From Soonwooa sp. (GTDB taxonomy: Bacteria > Bacteroidota > Bacteroidia > Flavobacteriales > Weeksellaceae), in assembly GCF_030151385.1 (NCBI RefSeq), contig NZ_JASLDS010000073.1, positions 62,001 through 126,000 on the forward strand: a DNA stretch of 64,000 nt, given 5' to 3'. A program made the translations under genes and the position numbers. Shown piece by piece: positions 31,749 to 40,315 of the stretch. Within the stretch, counting starts at the first letter, position 1. Each line of letters begins with the position of its first letter. Below the pieces are notes generated by a model. That model saw only the letters and a program-made list of their open reading frames with translations. It ran no database searches and was not told where the DNA came from.

Positions 31749-31814
31749 AATCTGTAACCATTGAAATTACACTTTTCTGTATCTGTACCCTACTTATTTT
31801 AAACCTTAGATTTG
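31749..31814 (+). promoter_or_regulatory. GNAT promoter with paired TCTGTAnCC repeats
   Basis: TCTGTAACC (31751) and TCTGTACCC (31782) are direct repeats 31 bp apart; the second ends 16 bp before the -7 element TAGATTTG (31807-31814), covering the -33 region. The start codon follows 16 bp later. The layout recurs before the gene at 32415. Confidence 0.65.
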
Positions 31815-31830
31815 TTTAAAATTAAATAAA

Positions 31831-32313
31831 ATGACAACTGAAAATACCATCCAAATTCTAACTTTTCAACCTCAATTTGCAGAAGCTTTTAAAGACCTAA
31901 ATGTCGAATGGATTTCTACTTTTTTTGAAATGGAAACTTCCGATTACACTGTGTTAGAGCAACCTCAAGAATATATTATTGATAAAGGAGGTGAAATTTT
32001 CATAGCTTTTGATTCTGAATTAAATAAAGTTATCGGCGTTTGTGCTGTTATGAAATCCGACCAAAAAGGACTTGATTACGAAATGGCGAAAATGGCTGTT
32101 AGTCCGCTCGCACAAGGAAAAGGCGCAGGTTTTCTACTCGGGAAAGCAGCAATTGATTGGGCTAAAAATAAATCTGCTGACAACATTTTTCTGGTAAGCA
32201 ATACCAAACTGGATTCTGCAATGAGGCTCTACGACAGACTTGGCTTCAAAAAAGTAGACTGGATAGCTTCACCTTATGAACGCACCAATATTGCTATGAT
32301 TATTGAATTTTAA
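31831..32313 (+). CDS. GNAT family N-acetyltransferase
   Basis: 160 residues with the acetyl-CoA-binding motif 'MAVSPLAQGKGAGFLLGKA' (the Q-x-x-G-x-G/A loop, ~90-108) and the C-terminal 'DSAMRLYDRLGFKKVD' motif. The substrate cannot be told. Its promoter carries the same repeat pair as the gene two places down, placing it in a probable MocR regulon. Confidence 0.85.
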   Translation: MTTENTIQILTFQPQFAEAFKDLNVEWISTFFEMETSDYTVLEQPQEYIIDKGGEIFIAFDSELNKVIGVCAVMKSDQKGLDYEMAKMAVSPLAQGKGAGFLLGKAAIDWAKNKSADNIFLVSNTKLDSAMRLYDRLGFKKVDWIASPYERTNIAMIIEF

Positions 32314-32330
32314 ATTTTAATTTAAAATTA

Positions 32331-32394
32331 ATCTGTAACCATAGTTTTTATTATTTTTGTATCTGTATCCATTATTTAGCATCGCCTAATTTTG
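32331..32394 (+). promoter_or_regulatory. MocR-unit promoter with paired TCTGTAnCC repeats
   Basis: TCTGTAACC (32332) and TCTGTATCC (32362) are direct repeats 30 bp apart; the second ends 16 bp before TAATTTTG (32387-32394), a full -7 match. The ATG of the following gene is at 32415. Confidence 0.65.
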
Positions 32395-32414
32395 ACTTAA
32401 TAAAAGATGAAATT

Positions 32415-32780
32415 ATGGAAAATGCAACGATAAAAAACCAACAGATAAGTTATTCGCAAGTCTATATCGACAATATCGCTTACTTGGTAAAGAGCTATTT
32501 GGAGCTGAATAATTTGAATAAAGTGGACCGAAATTTCGGACTTCCTATTGTTCAGTTTAGTAAAGATAAAAAAGTGCTTGGTTTTGCAAGTTTGGTGCTG
32601 AATGAGGAACAAAAAATAAAGTATAAAATTTTTGATTTAGCGAAAATTTCGACCGACGAACAATCGGAAATATCAAGCATTCTCAATAATTATATTGAAG
32701 AAAAGCAAACCGGAAATTTTAAAAACCCTGAACAATTGGGAGCAAGCATCGAAAGTTTTATTTTTTGGATGAATTCTTAA
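32415..32780 (+). CDS. Conserved hypothetical protein, upstream of MocR
   Basis: 121 residues, soluble, no signal. 'ISYSQVYIDNIAYLVKSYLE' and 'NEEQKIKYKIFDLAKISTDEQ' suggest an alpha/beta fold; a distant GNAT-like fragment cannot be excluded ('VLGFASLVLNEEQ'), but the acetyl-CoA loop is missing. It is first of a unit with the MocR gene, 9 bp upstream. Function unknown. Confidence 0.6.
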   Translation: MENATIKNQQISYSQVYIDNIAYLVKSYLELNNLNKVDRNFGLPIVQFSKDKKVLGFASLVLNEEQKIKYKIFDLAKISTDEQSEISSILNNYIEEKQTGNFKNPEQLGASIESFIFWMNS

Positions 32781-32789
32781 AATAAATTT

Positions 32790-34208
32790 ATGGCAAACGA
32801 CAGCATTCTGTATTTGAATATTGCAAAAGCGATTCAGGACCAAATTGAAAAAGGCGTTTTGAAAGTCGGCGACAAATTGCCGTCCGTAAGAAGCGCCCAA
32901 AAACTCTATAATGTAAGCCTGAATACTGCAAAATCTGCCTATTTGGAATTGGAAAGTCGTTCGCTTATTAGAGCAAAACCAAGGTCTGGATTCTTTGTTG
33001 GTCCTTTAACACAGCCAAAATTGTCTTTGCCAACGGTTTCAAAGGTGGATGCAGAAGTCAATATTGAGGAAGCCGAAGATTTAGCCGAAAAAATCATGAA
33101 AACTATTAGCAATCCGAATGTTACACAATTTGGGTTGAGTATTCCTGGCGCGAATCTTTTGCCTGTTGCAAAATTGAACAAAACTTTAGCGAATGTTGTT
33201 CGAAAACGCAGTGATGCAGGGACTTCGTACGAACCTGTGCAAGGAAACGAACGTCTGCGCAAAGGTATTGCAAAATGGGCGATGGTTTTGGAGGGAAAAA
33301 TCACGGACGATGACCTTGTGATCACTTCTGGTGCGATGAATGCCATCTATTTGAGTTTGCTAGCAGTAACCAAACCTGGCGATGCTGTTGCTATTGAAAC
33401 GCCTGCTTATTTTGGTTTCTTACAAGCTTTAAATTTATTGGGTTTACGTGCCATTGAAATTCCGACAGACCCAATTTTGGGCGTCGATTTAGATGCTTTG
33501 AAAAAGGTTTTGCCAAAAATTTCAGCTTGTTTGTTTGTAACGAATTTTCACAATCCACTGGGCTATTTGATGCCAGATGAACATAAAAAAGAATTGGTAA
33601 AAATGCTCGCTCACTATCATATTCCACTAATAGAAGACGATATTCACGGGAATTTGTATTTTGGTTCGGGACGTCCAAAACCTTGCAAATTTTATGATGA
33701 GGAGGGCTTGGTACTTTGGAGTGCGTCGGTTTCAAAAACTTTGGCGCCTGGTTATCGCGTTGGTTGGCTGGCTCCTGGAAAGTTTAAAAATCAAATTATC
33801 AGTCAGAAGATTTCACAAACCGTTTGTTCTCCGTCATTAATGTCGGAAGTCATCGCCGACTTTTTAGAATTCGGACGTTACGACCATCATTTGCGAAGTT
33901 TTAGAAGTAAATTGTATTCCAATTTTTTACAATTCCGACGAGCTGTGGAAATGTATTTCCCTGATAACATCAAAATTTCTCAACCTAAAGGCGGTTTTAT
34001 GCTTTGGTTGGAGCTTGATAAAAAGATTTGTACAGAAAATTTGTACGAAGTTGCGTTTCGACAGAATATTACGTTTGCGCCTGGGCGAATGTTTTCTCAA
34101 CATCAGCAATATCAAAACTGCATGCGCCTCAATTATGCCATGGAATGGACGGATAAGGTTGAACAAGATTTGAAAAAACTGGGTGATTTAATAAAAAATT
34201 ATCGGTGA
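32790..34208 (+). CDS. MocR-type GntR/aminotransferase regulator
   Basis: 472 residues. N-terminal GntR winged helix (1-70: 'VLKVGDKLPSVRSAQKLYNV', 'SRSLIRAKPRSGFFV') joined to a fold-type I aminotransferase domain (~100-470) with PLP residues N255 ('FVTNFHNPLGY'), D283/D284 ('LIEDDIHGNLYF') and the Schiff-base lysine K316 ('SASVSKTLAPGYRVGW'). MocR proteins use PLP-amino acid chemistry to sense metabolites and usually bind direct repeats near their own promoters. Paired repeats before 31831 and 32415, and a single one before the EamA gene at 6838, are candidate targets. Proximity to -33 suggests activation. Confidence 0.92.
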   Translation: MANDSILYLNIAKAIQDQIEKGVLKVGDKLPSVRSAQKLYNVSLNTAKSAYLELESRSLIRAKPRSGFFVGPLTQPKLSLPTVSKVDAEVNIEEAEDLAEKIMKTISNPNVTQFGLSIPGANLLPVAKLNKTLANVVRKRSDAGTSYEPVQGNERLRKGIAKWAMVLEGKITDDDLVITSGAMNAIYLSLLAVTKPGDAVAIETPAYFGFLQALNLLGLRAIEIPTDPILGVDLDALKKVLPKISACLFVTNFHNPLGYLMPDEHKKELVKMLAHYHIPLIEDDIHGNLYFGSGRPKPCKFYDEEGLVLWSASVSKTLAPGYRVGWLAPGKFKNQIISQKISQTVCSPSLMSEVIADFLEFGRYDHHLRSFRSKLYSNFLQFRRAVEMYFPDNIKISQPKGGFMLWLELDKKICTENLYEVAFRQNITFAPGRMFSQHQQYQNCMRLNYAMEWTDKVEQDLKKLGDLIKNYR

Positions 34209-34212
34209 AAAA

Positions 34213-34243
34213 CAAAAGCATCATTTCTGGAATGATGCTTTTT
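34213..34243. terminator. Terminator between the MocR gene and the Fsr-like gene
   Basis: Stem AAAGCATCATT / AATGATGCTTT with loop TCTGG, flanked by an A-run and by TTTTT; it follows the MocR stop by about 5 bp. Confidence 0.85.
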
Positions 34244-34264
34244 ATCTTATATTCAATGCTTCAA

Positions 34265-35479
34265 CTATTTCTTTTTCTTAGTTCCTTCAATGTTTGGAAG
34301 AAATCCCGTAATAATACCAATCAACGGCAAGTAGGCACAGATTTGAAATACATATTCGATACTTGTTTTATCAGCAAGCCAACCCAAAACGGCAGAGCCA
34401 ATTCCGCCCATTCCAAATGCCAAACCAAAGAAAAGACCAGCAACCAAGCCAACTTTACCAGGAATAAGTTCGGTTGCATAAACCAAAATCGCGGAGAATG
34501 CCGAAGAAATAATAAGTCCGATAATTACGGCTAAAATAATCGTCATCGTCAAACCAACGTGTGGTAACAACAGCGTAAACGGCGCTGCTCCTAAAATAGA
34601 AACCCAAATAATTACTTTTCGTCCGTAACGATCGCCGAGTGGACCACCTAAAATGGTTCCTGCCGCAACTGAAGCCAAAAATGCAAAGAGATACAACTGC
34701 GATTGTTGAACGCTTACGTTAAATTTATCAATTAAATAAAATGTAAAATAACTGGTCATAGAAGCCATGTAGAAGTATTTTGAAAATACCAAAACAAGCA
34801 AAATTATGATGGAAATAACCACTCTATTTTTAGAAACTGGACTTTGAGCAACAACTTGATTAGATGATTTTGAATTGCTTTTCTTTGTTAAATTTTCACC
34901 GTACCACTTCCCTACAAAAGTAAGAACAATTATTCCCAAAATCGCTAAAACCCCGAACCAGCCAATAAATTTCTGTCCAAACGGAAGAATAATTAGTGCT
35001 GCCAATAAAGGTCCGATAGCACCTCCGAAGTTTCCACCAACTTGGAAGATAGATTGTGCCAAACCTTTCTTTCCGCCTGATGCCAAATGCGCTACACGTG
35101 AAGCTTCAGGATGAAAAATTGACGATCCCATTCCGATTAAACTTACGGAAGCCAAAATGTAATAAAAGTTGGATGCAAAGGCAATACAAAGCAAACCACA
35201 GAACGAGAACATCATTCCGAATGCCAAGGATTTTGGATTAGGATGTTTATCGGTGTATAGACCTACAAAAGGTTGCAAAATAGAAGCCGTCAATTGGAAA
35301 ACCAACGTGATAATCCCAATTTGTGTAAAACTTAAAGCATAATTCTCTTTTAAAATTGGATAAACCGCAGGAATCACCGATTGCATCAAGTCATTCAGCA
35401 TGTGTGAAAAGCTGATTGCAAACAAAATCGGAAATACCGTTTGGTTTGCGCTTAAAGTTGAGTTTTTTGTATTATTCAT
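34265..35479 (-). CDS. MFS transporter, fosmidomycin-resistance (Fsr) type
   Basis: 404 residues, 12 helices. 'ISFSHMLNDLMQSVIPAVYP' at the N-terminus and 'GMGSSIFHPEASRVAHLASG' after helix 4 are signature stretches of the Fsr family of MFS exporters, which export fosmidomycin and similar small acids. 'GGPLGDRYGRKVIIWVS' is the second-half loop motif. The physiological substrate is unknown. It stands beside a FadR-type GntR gene and shares a palindrome with it, so it is probably switched by that regulator. Confidence 0.9.
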   Translation of the reverse strand: MNNTKNSTLSANQTVFPILFAISFSHMLNDLMQSVIPAVYPILKENYALSFTQIGIITLVFQLTASILQPFVGLYTDKHPNPKSLAFGMMFSFCGLLCIAFASNFYYILASVSLIGMGSSIFHPEASRVAHLASGGKKGLAQSIFQVGGNFGGAIGPLLAALIILPFGQKFIGWFGVLAILGIIVLTFVGKWYGENLTKKSNSKSSNQVVAQSPVSKNRVVISIIILLVLVFSKYFYMASMTSYFTFYLIDKFNVSVQQSQLYLFAFLASVAAGTILGGPLGDRYGRKVIIWVSILGAAPFTLLLPHVGLTMTIILAVIIGLIISSAFSAILVYATELIPGKVGLVAGLFFGLAFGMGGIGSAVLGWLADKTSIEYVFQICAYLPLIGIITGFLPNIEGTKKKK

Positions 35480-35496
35480 AATTATTTTTCGACATC

Positions 35497-35510
35497 ACAT
35501 CATCTGATGT
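35497..35510 (-). promoter_or_regulatory. Operator candidate before the Fsr-like gene
   Basis: ACATCA-TC-TGATGT, a perfect 6-2-6 palindrome 18 bp upstream of the start codon. A related sequence in the same setting, TCGACATC...ATCATCTGA, lies before the GntR gene at 36203-36216. Confidence 0.6.
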
Positions 35511-35533
35511 CTTGTTTTAAATTTTTTTAGCAT

Positions 35534-36190
35534 TTAAATTCTTCCTAAAATTACTTGAGCTGCTTTCTGAGCTTTGTCTATGTTTTGCTCTTCGATACCT
35601 TCTAAAAGTAATTCATGTGCTTCTTGCGAGTCCAAAAAAGGTTTTGTATCCTTATGAACAACGTTAAAAAACTCCACAAGATGCTGTGACAACGTTTTAT
35701 AAAGCGACGCCAAAATTCGATTTCCACAAGCATTGGCAATGTTGATATGGAAATTAATATCCGCTTCTATACAATCCAACAAATTATCTTCTGAAGCATA
35801 TTTTTTACGATCGTCAAGGTTTTTATGCAATAGCGCAACATCTTCGCCACTTCTATTTGCTACCGATTTCTCAATAATTTGAAGTTCTAAAATACGTCTA
35901 ACCTCAAAAATTTCCGCAAAATCGGCATTTTTAATTTCTTCTTGCAAAGCATCTGTACCATGACGACTGACAACAAAAGTCCCCAGACCGTGCTTTACCA
36001 CAACAAATCCAGCATTACTAAGAAGCTTAATCGCTTCACGCACCGTTGATCGACCAACCCCAAACTCCTTCATCAACTCAGGCTCTGGAGGTAATTTAGC
36101 ATCAACCGCAAAAGCACCACTTCTAATGCGGTGTTTCAATAAATCGGCAACTTCTGTTGCAAGACTTTTTCTTTGTATTGGTTGATTCAT
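35534..36190 (-). CDS. FadR/FCD-family GntR regulator
   Basis: 218 residues. GntR winged helix (1-75: 'LATEVADLLKHRIRSGAFAV', 'LPPEPELMKEFGVGRSTVRE', 'VVKHGLGTFVV') and an all-helical FCD effector domain (~85-218) with metal/ligand candidates 'IEADINFHINIANACGN' and 'EAHELLLEGI'. FCD regulators usually respond to organic acids or sugar acids. It lies just upstream of the Fsr-like exporter, with a gap of 54 bp, and related palindromes stand before both genes; a repressor of both is the simplest reading. Confidence 0.9.
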   Translation of the reverse strand: MNQPIQRKSLATEVADLLKHRIRSGAFAVDAKLPPEPELMKEFGVGRSTVREAIKLLSNAGFVVVKHGLGTFVVSRHGTDALQEEIKNADFAEIFEVRRILELQIIEKSVANRSGEDVALLHKNLDDRKKYASEDNLLDCIEADINFHINIANACGNRILASLYKTLSQHLVEFFNVVHKDTKPFLDSQEAHELLLEGIEEQNIDKAQKAAQVILGRI

Positions 36191-36202
36191 AACTTCGACA
36201 TC

Positions 36203-36216
36203 CTATCATCTGACGT
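36203..36216 (-). promoter_or_regulatory. Operator candidate before the GntR gene
   Basis: CTATCA-TC-TGACGT, an imperfect version of the 35497-35510 palindrome. Both are preceded by TTCGACATC/TTTCGACATC at the same distance, and this one is 13 bp upstream of the start codon. Confidence 0.5.
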
Positions 36217-36330
36217 CTGCAAAGCTAAGATAAAATTTTGAATTGGGAAATTTTATTCAAGAATAGAATTTAATTAAAATTAAATTTAAACTTTAAGAAG
36301 CAAAGAAAGAATTTGGTTACCGAATAAAGA

Positions 36331-36364
36331 AAAGCCTGAACATTAAAATTTGTTCAGGCTTTAT
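36331..36364 (-). terminator. Terminator after the gene at 36366-36827
   Basis: Stem AAAGCCTGAACA / TGTTCAGGCTTT with an 8-nt loop; on the minus strand a T-rich run follows. It ends the purK-side transcript unit before the GntR region. Confidence 0.75.
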
Positions 36365-36365
36365 T

Positions 36366-36827
36366 TTATTCTTGTGAAACTTCAATTTTATACATATTAG
36401 AATTGGTTTCTGGATCTTGAGTTGTTATTAAATCAAGCAGTTGATTTCCTTTTCTGAAATGCATAATTGTTTCGCCATCAAATTGTTCTTGGACAATTGG
36501 CTGATATTTTAAGTCTGAAACTAAGCTTAAATATTTATCATAAAAGACTTTATTACCAAAACTATAAATCACTTTCGATGCAGATTTCTTGGTTTTTGAA
36601 ATCGCTTTTGCAATGGCAAAATGCTCATAATCATTGCTATAAATCAGTATTCGGCTAGCATCGGATTCAACAGTATCAAAACCAGAAAATTGATACTTTT
36701 TCATTTCATTTTGAAAATCAGTTTCGGTCATTGCATTCAGTTTAGACAAATCATCTATTGAGAAAAGTTGTGCAAAACCAAAACTTGCAAAAAAGAAAAC
36801 GCAAAAAATAGATAAGCCGAATTTCAT
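36366..36827 (-). CDS. Exported protein of unknown function
   Basis: 153 residues with a signal peptide 'MKFGLSIFCVFFFASFGFAQ'. The mature part is a mixed alpha/beta domain ('MTETDFQNEMKKYQFSGFD', 'KVIYSFGNKVFYDKYLSLVS', 'GETIMHFRKGNQLLDLIT'), without recognisable catalytic residues. It is 3 bp downstream of purK and should be co-transcribed with it. Unknown. Confidence 0.65.
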   Translation of the reverse strand: MKFGLSIFCVFFFASFGFAQLFSIDDLSKLNAMTETDFQNEMKKYQFSGFDTVESDASRILIYSNDYEHFAIAKAISKTKKSASKVIYSFGNKVFYDKYLSLVSDLKYQPIVQEQFDGETIMHFRKGNQLLDLITTQDPETNSNMYKIEVSQE

Positions 36828-36830
36828 AAT

Positions 36831-37940
36831 TTATGCTTTTACAATTACTTTAGATTTGATATCAATCAATTTTGTTAATAATTCTTCACGAGAATCTGCA
36901 AGGACATTAATATGTCCCATTTTTCGACCTGGTTTTGTTTCGGTTTTTCCATAAAGATGAACATAAGTTTTTGGCATCTTCATCACTTCGTCAAGTCCTT
37001 CGTAGACTACCTTTCCTGAAAATCCGTCAACACCAACTAAGTTTAACATACCACTAAAAGTAAAAGCTTCTGTGTCTGCCAATGGCGAATTGGTAACCAC
37101 GCGATACATTTGTTCAAACTGAGAATTTGCATTCCCTTCTTGACTTTGATGTCCCGAATTATGCAATCTCGGTGCAGTTTCATTAACCCAAACCTTTCCA
37201 TTTTTATCTAAAAATAATTCGATCGCAAAAAGTCCAGCAGAGTCAACAACTTCTAAAAATTTATCTGTAATAACTTTAATTTGCAGAGATACGTCCTCGC
37301 TAATATTGGTCGGGCAAATATTAAAATCCAAAAGGTTTAGCTTAGGATCTGCCACCATTTCGGTCACAGGAAAAGTTTTGGTTTCACCTCGCTCATTTTT
37401 AGCAACAATGACAGAAAGCTCTTTATCGATATCAACCAATTTTTCCAAAACAGAATCTTCAACCCAAAGTTTCTTCAAGTCCTCCGAATCTCTGATAACC
37501 TGTACACCTTTACCGTCATAACCGCCGGTATTAAGTTTCTGCACAAAGGGAAACTCCATTTTTATTTCGTCGGAACTGCCATCCATAATTTCAAAATCAG
37601 GACTAGGAATATTATGTTCTTTATAAAACTTCTTTTGAAGAATTTTCTGTTGAATCGTTTTGACAATTTTAGAATTTGGAACTACCTTTATACCTTGATT
37701 TTCTAATTCTGCCAAAGCATCAGCATTAACATGTTCTATCTCAATCGTTACAACATCTTTATCTTTTCCAAAATCTAAAACCGTTTCGTAATCGTTGAAA
37801 TTTCCTTTTGTGAAATAAGAAATATTATGACAAGGCGCATCAGATGCAGGATCTAGCGTATAAAAAGCATCATCATACTTTAATGCATTTTGAATAAACA
37901 TTCGACCAAGTTGTCCACCGCCTAAAATTCCGATTTTCAT
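36831..37940 (-). CDS. purK: N5-carboxyaminoimidazole ribonucleotide synthase PurK
   Basis: 369-residue ATP-grasp enzyme that makes N5-CAIR from AIR, bicarbonate and ATP; PurE then rearranges the product. 'MKIGILGGGQLGRMFIQNAL' is the N-terminal nucleotide-binding motif, 'FPFVQKLNTGGYDGKGVQVI' the ATP loop, and 'LFAIELFLDKNGKVWVNETA' plus 'PRLHNSGHQSQEG' carry the metal/ATP ligands. Fits the family in length. It is separated from purE by 30 kb. Confidence 0.95.
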   Translation of the reverse strand: MKIGILGGGQLGRMFIQNALKYDDAFYTLDPASDAPCHNISYFTKGNFNDYETVLDFGKDKDVVTIEIEHVNADALAELENQGIKVVPNSKIVKTIQQKILQKKFYKEHNIPSPDFEIMDGSSDEIKMEFPFVQKLNTGGYDGKGVQVIRDSEDLKKLWVEDSVLEKLVDIDKELSVIVAKNERGETKTFPVTEMVADPKLNLLDFNICPTNISEDVSLQIKVITDKFLEVVDSAGLFAIELFLDKNGKVWVNETAPRLHNSGHQSQEGNANSQFEQMYRVVTNSPLADTEAFTFSGMLNLVGVDGFSGKVVYEGLDEVMKMPKTYVHLYGKTETKPGRKMGHINVLADSREELLTKLIDIKSKVIVKA

Positions 37941-37976
37941 TTTTCTTTTACTTTTAAATTAGATTTAGATTGAATT

Positions 37977-38309
37977 TTAAGCTTTTTTCACGAACTCAGA
38001 TTTCAGAGCCATTGCGCCAAAACCATCAATTTTGCAATCGATGTTATGATCGCTATCTGGTCTTAGACGGATATTTTTAACTTTGGTACCAGCTTTAACA
38101 GGCTTTGGTGCACCTTTAACAGGAAGATCTTTAACGACAACCACAGAATCACCATCTTGAAGAATATTTCCATTTGAGTCCAAAATTTGAGAACCTAAGT
38201 CAATTTCTGCGGGATCCCATTCATGAAAACATTGTGAACAAGTCATTAAGTTTCCATTTTCATAAGTATATTCTGATTGACATTTTGGACAGATGTGTGT
38301 TTCGCTCAT
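37977..38309 (-). CDS. YjdM/PhnA zinc-ribbon protein
   Basis: 110 residues. N-terminal zinc ribbon C7-x2-C10...C24-x2-C27 ('HICPKC', 'MTCSQCFHEW') followed by the PhnA/YjdM SH3-like domain ('ILQDGDSVVVVKDLPVKG', 'GTKVKNIRLRPDSDHNIDCK'). The name 'alkylphosphonate utilisation' is historical; the function is unproven. Stands 36 bp upstream of purK on the same strand and may share its transcript. Confidence 0.9.
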   Translation of the reverse strand: MSETHICPKCQSEYTYENGNLMTCSQCFHEWDPAEIDLGSQILDSNGNILQDGDSVVVVKDLPVKGAPKPVKAGTKVKNIRLRPDSDHNIDCKIDGFGAMALKSEFVKKA

Positions 38310-38569
38310 TTTTAAATAAATTAGAATTTAGTAATCTGATTTTTTTTTGATTTTCACTGATTCACAAAAATAGCAATAAAAGAACGAAAAAGCTATTCTT
38401 TCCGTTTTAAAAGAAAAAAGTGACACAAGGCGAACCTTATATCACTTTATTATTTTTCATCATTTGTATTTCGGTTCAAAATTAAATTAATCTAGAGATT
38501 CTAAAATTGTATTAAAACGACATTTTATACAATATTTAACGATATTTGTAAAACGAAAATGAAGTAGAA

Positions 38570-39376
38570 ATGCCTATCCGATTGTTTCAACCTCCGACAA
38601 GTCTTCAAAATCACATCCAATACATTTGGTCGGATGATTTATCTGTTTATCCGATTCCTTCCGAAATCCGAATTAGCAAATTCGCAGAAACCAATCCCCG
38701 AATGTATTTCTATAATCCAAAAGAGGATTCGGAGCTTCGAACAGAAACTGGAAAAGCTTTACCTATCTGTCATCTGAAAGGTATTGACACTCAAAAATCT
38801 ACTGCGGTAATCGCCCCAAAGTCCGACATCATTGGCGTTTGTTTTTATCCACATGCTTTACAAGATATCTTTGACATTGCTCCAAAAGAATTGATTGATA
38901 TGCAAATCGATATTAATCATCTTAAGGCAAAAGAACTTACAGATTGTATCCTTCGTTGTAAAACGACTGACGAACGTGTGGAATGCATTTTTCATTTTGC
39001 TTATACAAAAATACAATCCAAGAAAAAGCTTTTTCATCCTGCGCTTAAGCATCTAGTTGGTCAAAAAGTTTTGCGACATAATACCAATCTCGATGAAGTA
39101 TCAAAAGAAATTAACTTATCGAGACGCCAATTAGAACGTATTTTTAAATCTCAAATTGGAGTCAGTCCTAATAAATTTCAATCCATCCAAAGATTCGAAA
39201 AAGCCTTATCTTTAATAAAAAACGAAGAAAGTTTGACGAGTCTTTCTAACTTTTTGGAATATGCCGATCAATCGCACTTTATCAAAGATTTTCGAAAATA
39301 CGCTGACATGACACCTTCTCAGTATTTGAAGCTAAAAATACAAGATTCCCACGACAACACTTTGCGAGAAGATTAA
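38570..39376 (+). CDS. AraC-family transcription regulator
   Basis: 268 residues. The C-terminal AraC domain (~165-262) shows both HTH units ('TNLDEVSKEINLSRRQLERI' and 'ESLTSLSNFLEYADQSHFIK', 'DFRKYADMTPSQYLKL'). The N-terminal region (1-150) is the DUF6597-like sensor type seen in single-gene AraC regulators ('FQPPTSLQNHIQYIWSDDL'). Ligand and targets unknown. It stands 103 bp before the TauE gene, which has its own promoter. The 260-bp gap upstream holds a loose hairpin near 38417-38450. Confidence 0.88.
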   Translation: MPIRLFQPPTSLQNHIQYIWSDDLSVYPIPSEIRISKFAETNPRMYFYNPKEDSELRTETGKALPICHLKGIDTQKSTAVIAPKSDIIGVCFYPHALQDIFDIAPKELIDMQIDINHLKAKELTDCILRCKTTDERVECIFHFAYTKIQSKKKLFHPALKHLVGQKVLRHNTNLDEVSKEINLSRRQLERIFKSQIGVSPNKFQSIQRFEKALSLIKNEESLTSLSNFLEYADQSHFIKDFRKYADMTPSQYLKLKIQDSHDNTLRED

Positions 39377-39466
39377 TTTCTAAACGATCTTCAATCCAAG
39401 CATAAAAATTACAAGATTTTCTAAAAAAACATAAGTAATTCTTTTGCAAAAGCGACACAATACGAT

Positions 39467-39474
39467 TATATTTG
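39467..39474 (+). promoter_or_regulatory. Promoter of the TauE-DUF1634 operon, probably leaderless
   Basis: TATATTTG is a full -7 match; a TTG at 39444-39446 is 20 bp upstream as the -33 element. The -7 element ends 4 bp before the ATG at 39479, so transcription would begin at or next to the start codon. Confidence 0.65.
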
Positions 39475-39478
39475 CGAT

Positions 39479-40309
39479 ATGACGGAAATCATCATATTAT
39501 TCTTAGGCGCAGTTGCCGCTGGACTTTTGGGTTCATTGACAGGATTAGGCGGCGGCGTCATCATTATTCCACTTCTTACATTAGGCTTCGGCGTACCAAT
39601 GCATTATGCTATTGGCGCATCCTTAATTTCGGTAATCGGGACTTCTTCTGGTTCAGCTGTAGCCTTTGTAAAAGAGGGTTTTACCAATATGCGGATTGGG
39701 ATGTTTTTAGAAATTGCCACAACTGCAGGCGCCATTTTGGGTGCGTTGGTTTCAGGAATGCTAAACCCAAATACCATTGGGATTATCTTTGCAAGTATTT
39801 TACTTTTGACCGTAATATTAAACCTAAAAGGAAAACCTGATCATCAAGAACCGCTGATCAAAGGAAGTCTCGAAGATAAACTAAAGCTTTACGGTACTTT
39901 TCCAGATAAAGGTGTTATTAAAAGCTATTCCGCAAGAAATACCATTCCAGGATTTTTGATGATGGCTTTTGCTGGGATGATGTCAGGATTATTAGGTATT
40001 GGATCTGGTGCTCTGAAAGTATTGGCAATGGACAATATGATGAAGTTGCCCTTCAAGGTATCAACAACAACTAGTAATTTTATGATTGGTGTAACGGCAG
40101 TTGCTGGTGCGCTGATTTATTTCCAACGTGGCGAAATTATTCCTGTAATTGTTGCACCAGTATTGATTGGCGTGGTTGTAGGAAGTTTAATCGGAGCTAA
40201 AACTTTAATGGTTTCGAAAACTAAAAAACTGAAAACTTTCTTCGCCATCGTTATCACAATTTTGTCAGTATATATGATGTATAACGGAATTACAAACAAT
40301 TTTAAATAA
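39479..40309 (+). CDS. TauE/SafE-family sulfite/organosulfonate exporter
   Basis: 276 residues with eight hydrophobic segments. Both halves carry the family glycine-rich motif: 'GLLGSLTGLGGGVIIIPLL' (16-34) and 'GMMSGLLGIGSGALKVLAM' (~165-183). Members move sulfite, sulfoacetate or other small anions; the true substrate here is unknown. It is followed, 6 bp later, by a DUF1634 membrane gene, a pairing seen repeatedly with this exporter type. Confidence 0.9.
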   Translation: MTEIIILFLGAVAAGLLGSLTGLGGGVIIIPLLTLGFGVPMHYAIGASLISVIGTSSGSAVAFVKEGFTNMRIGMFLEIATTAGAILGALVSGMLNPNTIGIIFASILLLTVILNLKGKPDHQEPLIKGSLEDKLKLYGTFPDKGVIKSYSARNTIPGFLMMAFAGMMSGLLGIGSGALKVLAMDNMMKLPFKVSTTTSNFMIGVTAVAGALIYFQRGEIIPVIVAPVLIGVVVGSLIGAKTLMVSKTKKLKTFFAIVITILSVYMMYNGITNNFK

Positions 40310-40315
40310 CATCTA

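Noticed and set aside
38417..38450. Hairpin AAAGTGA...TCACTTT between yjdM and the AraC gene as a terminator.
   Set aside because: It lies between divergent genes, so neither needs it; a small RNA is possible but there is no promoter evidence.
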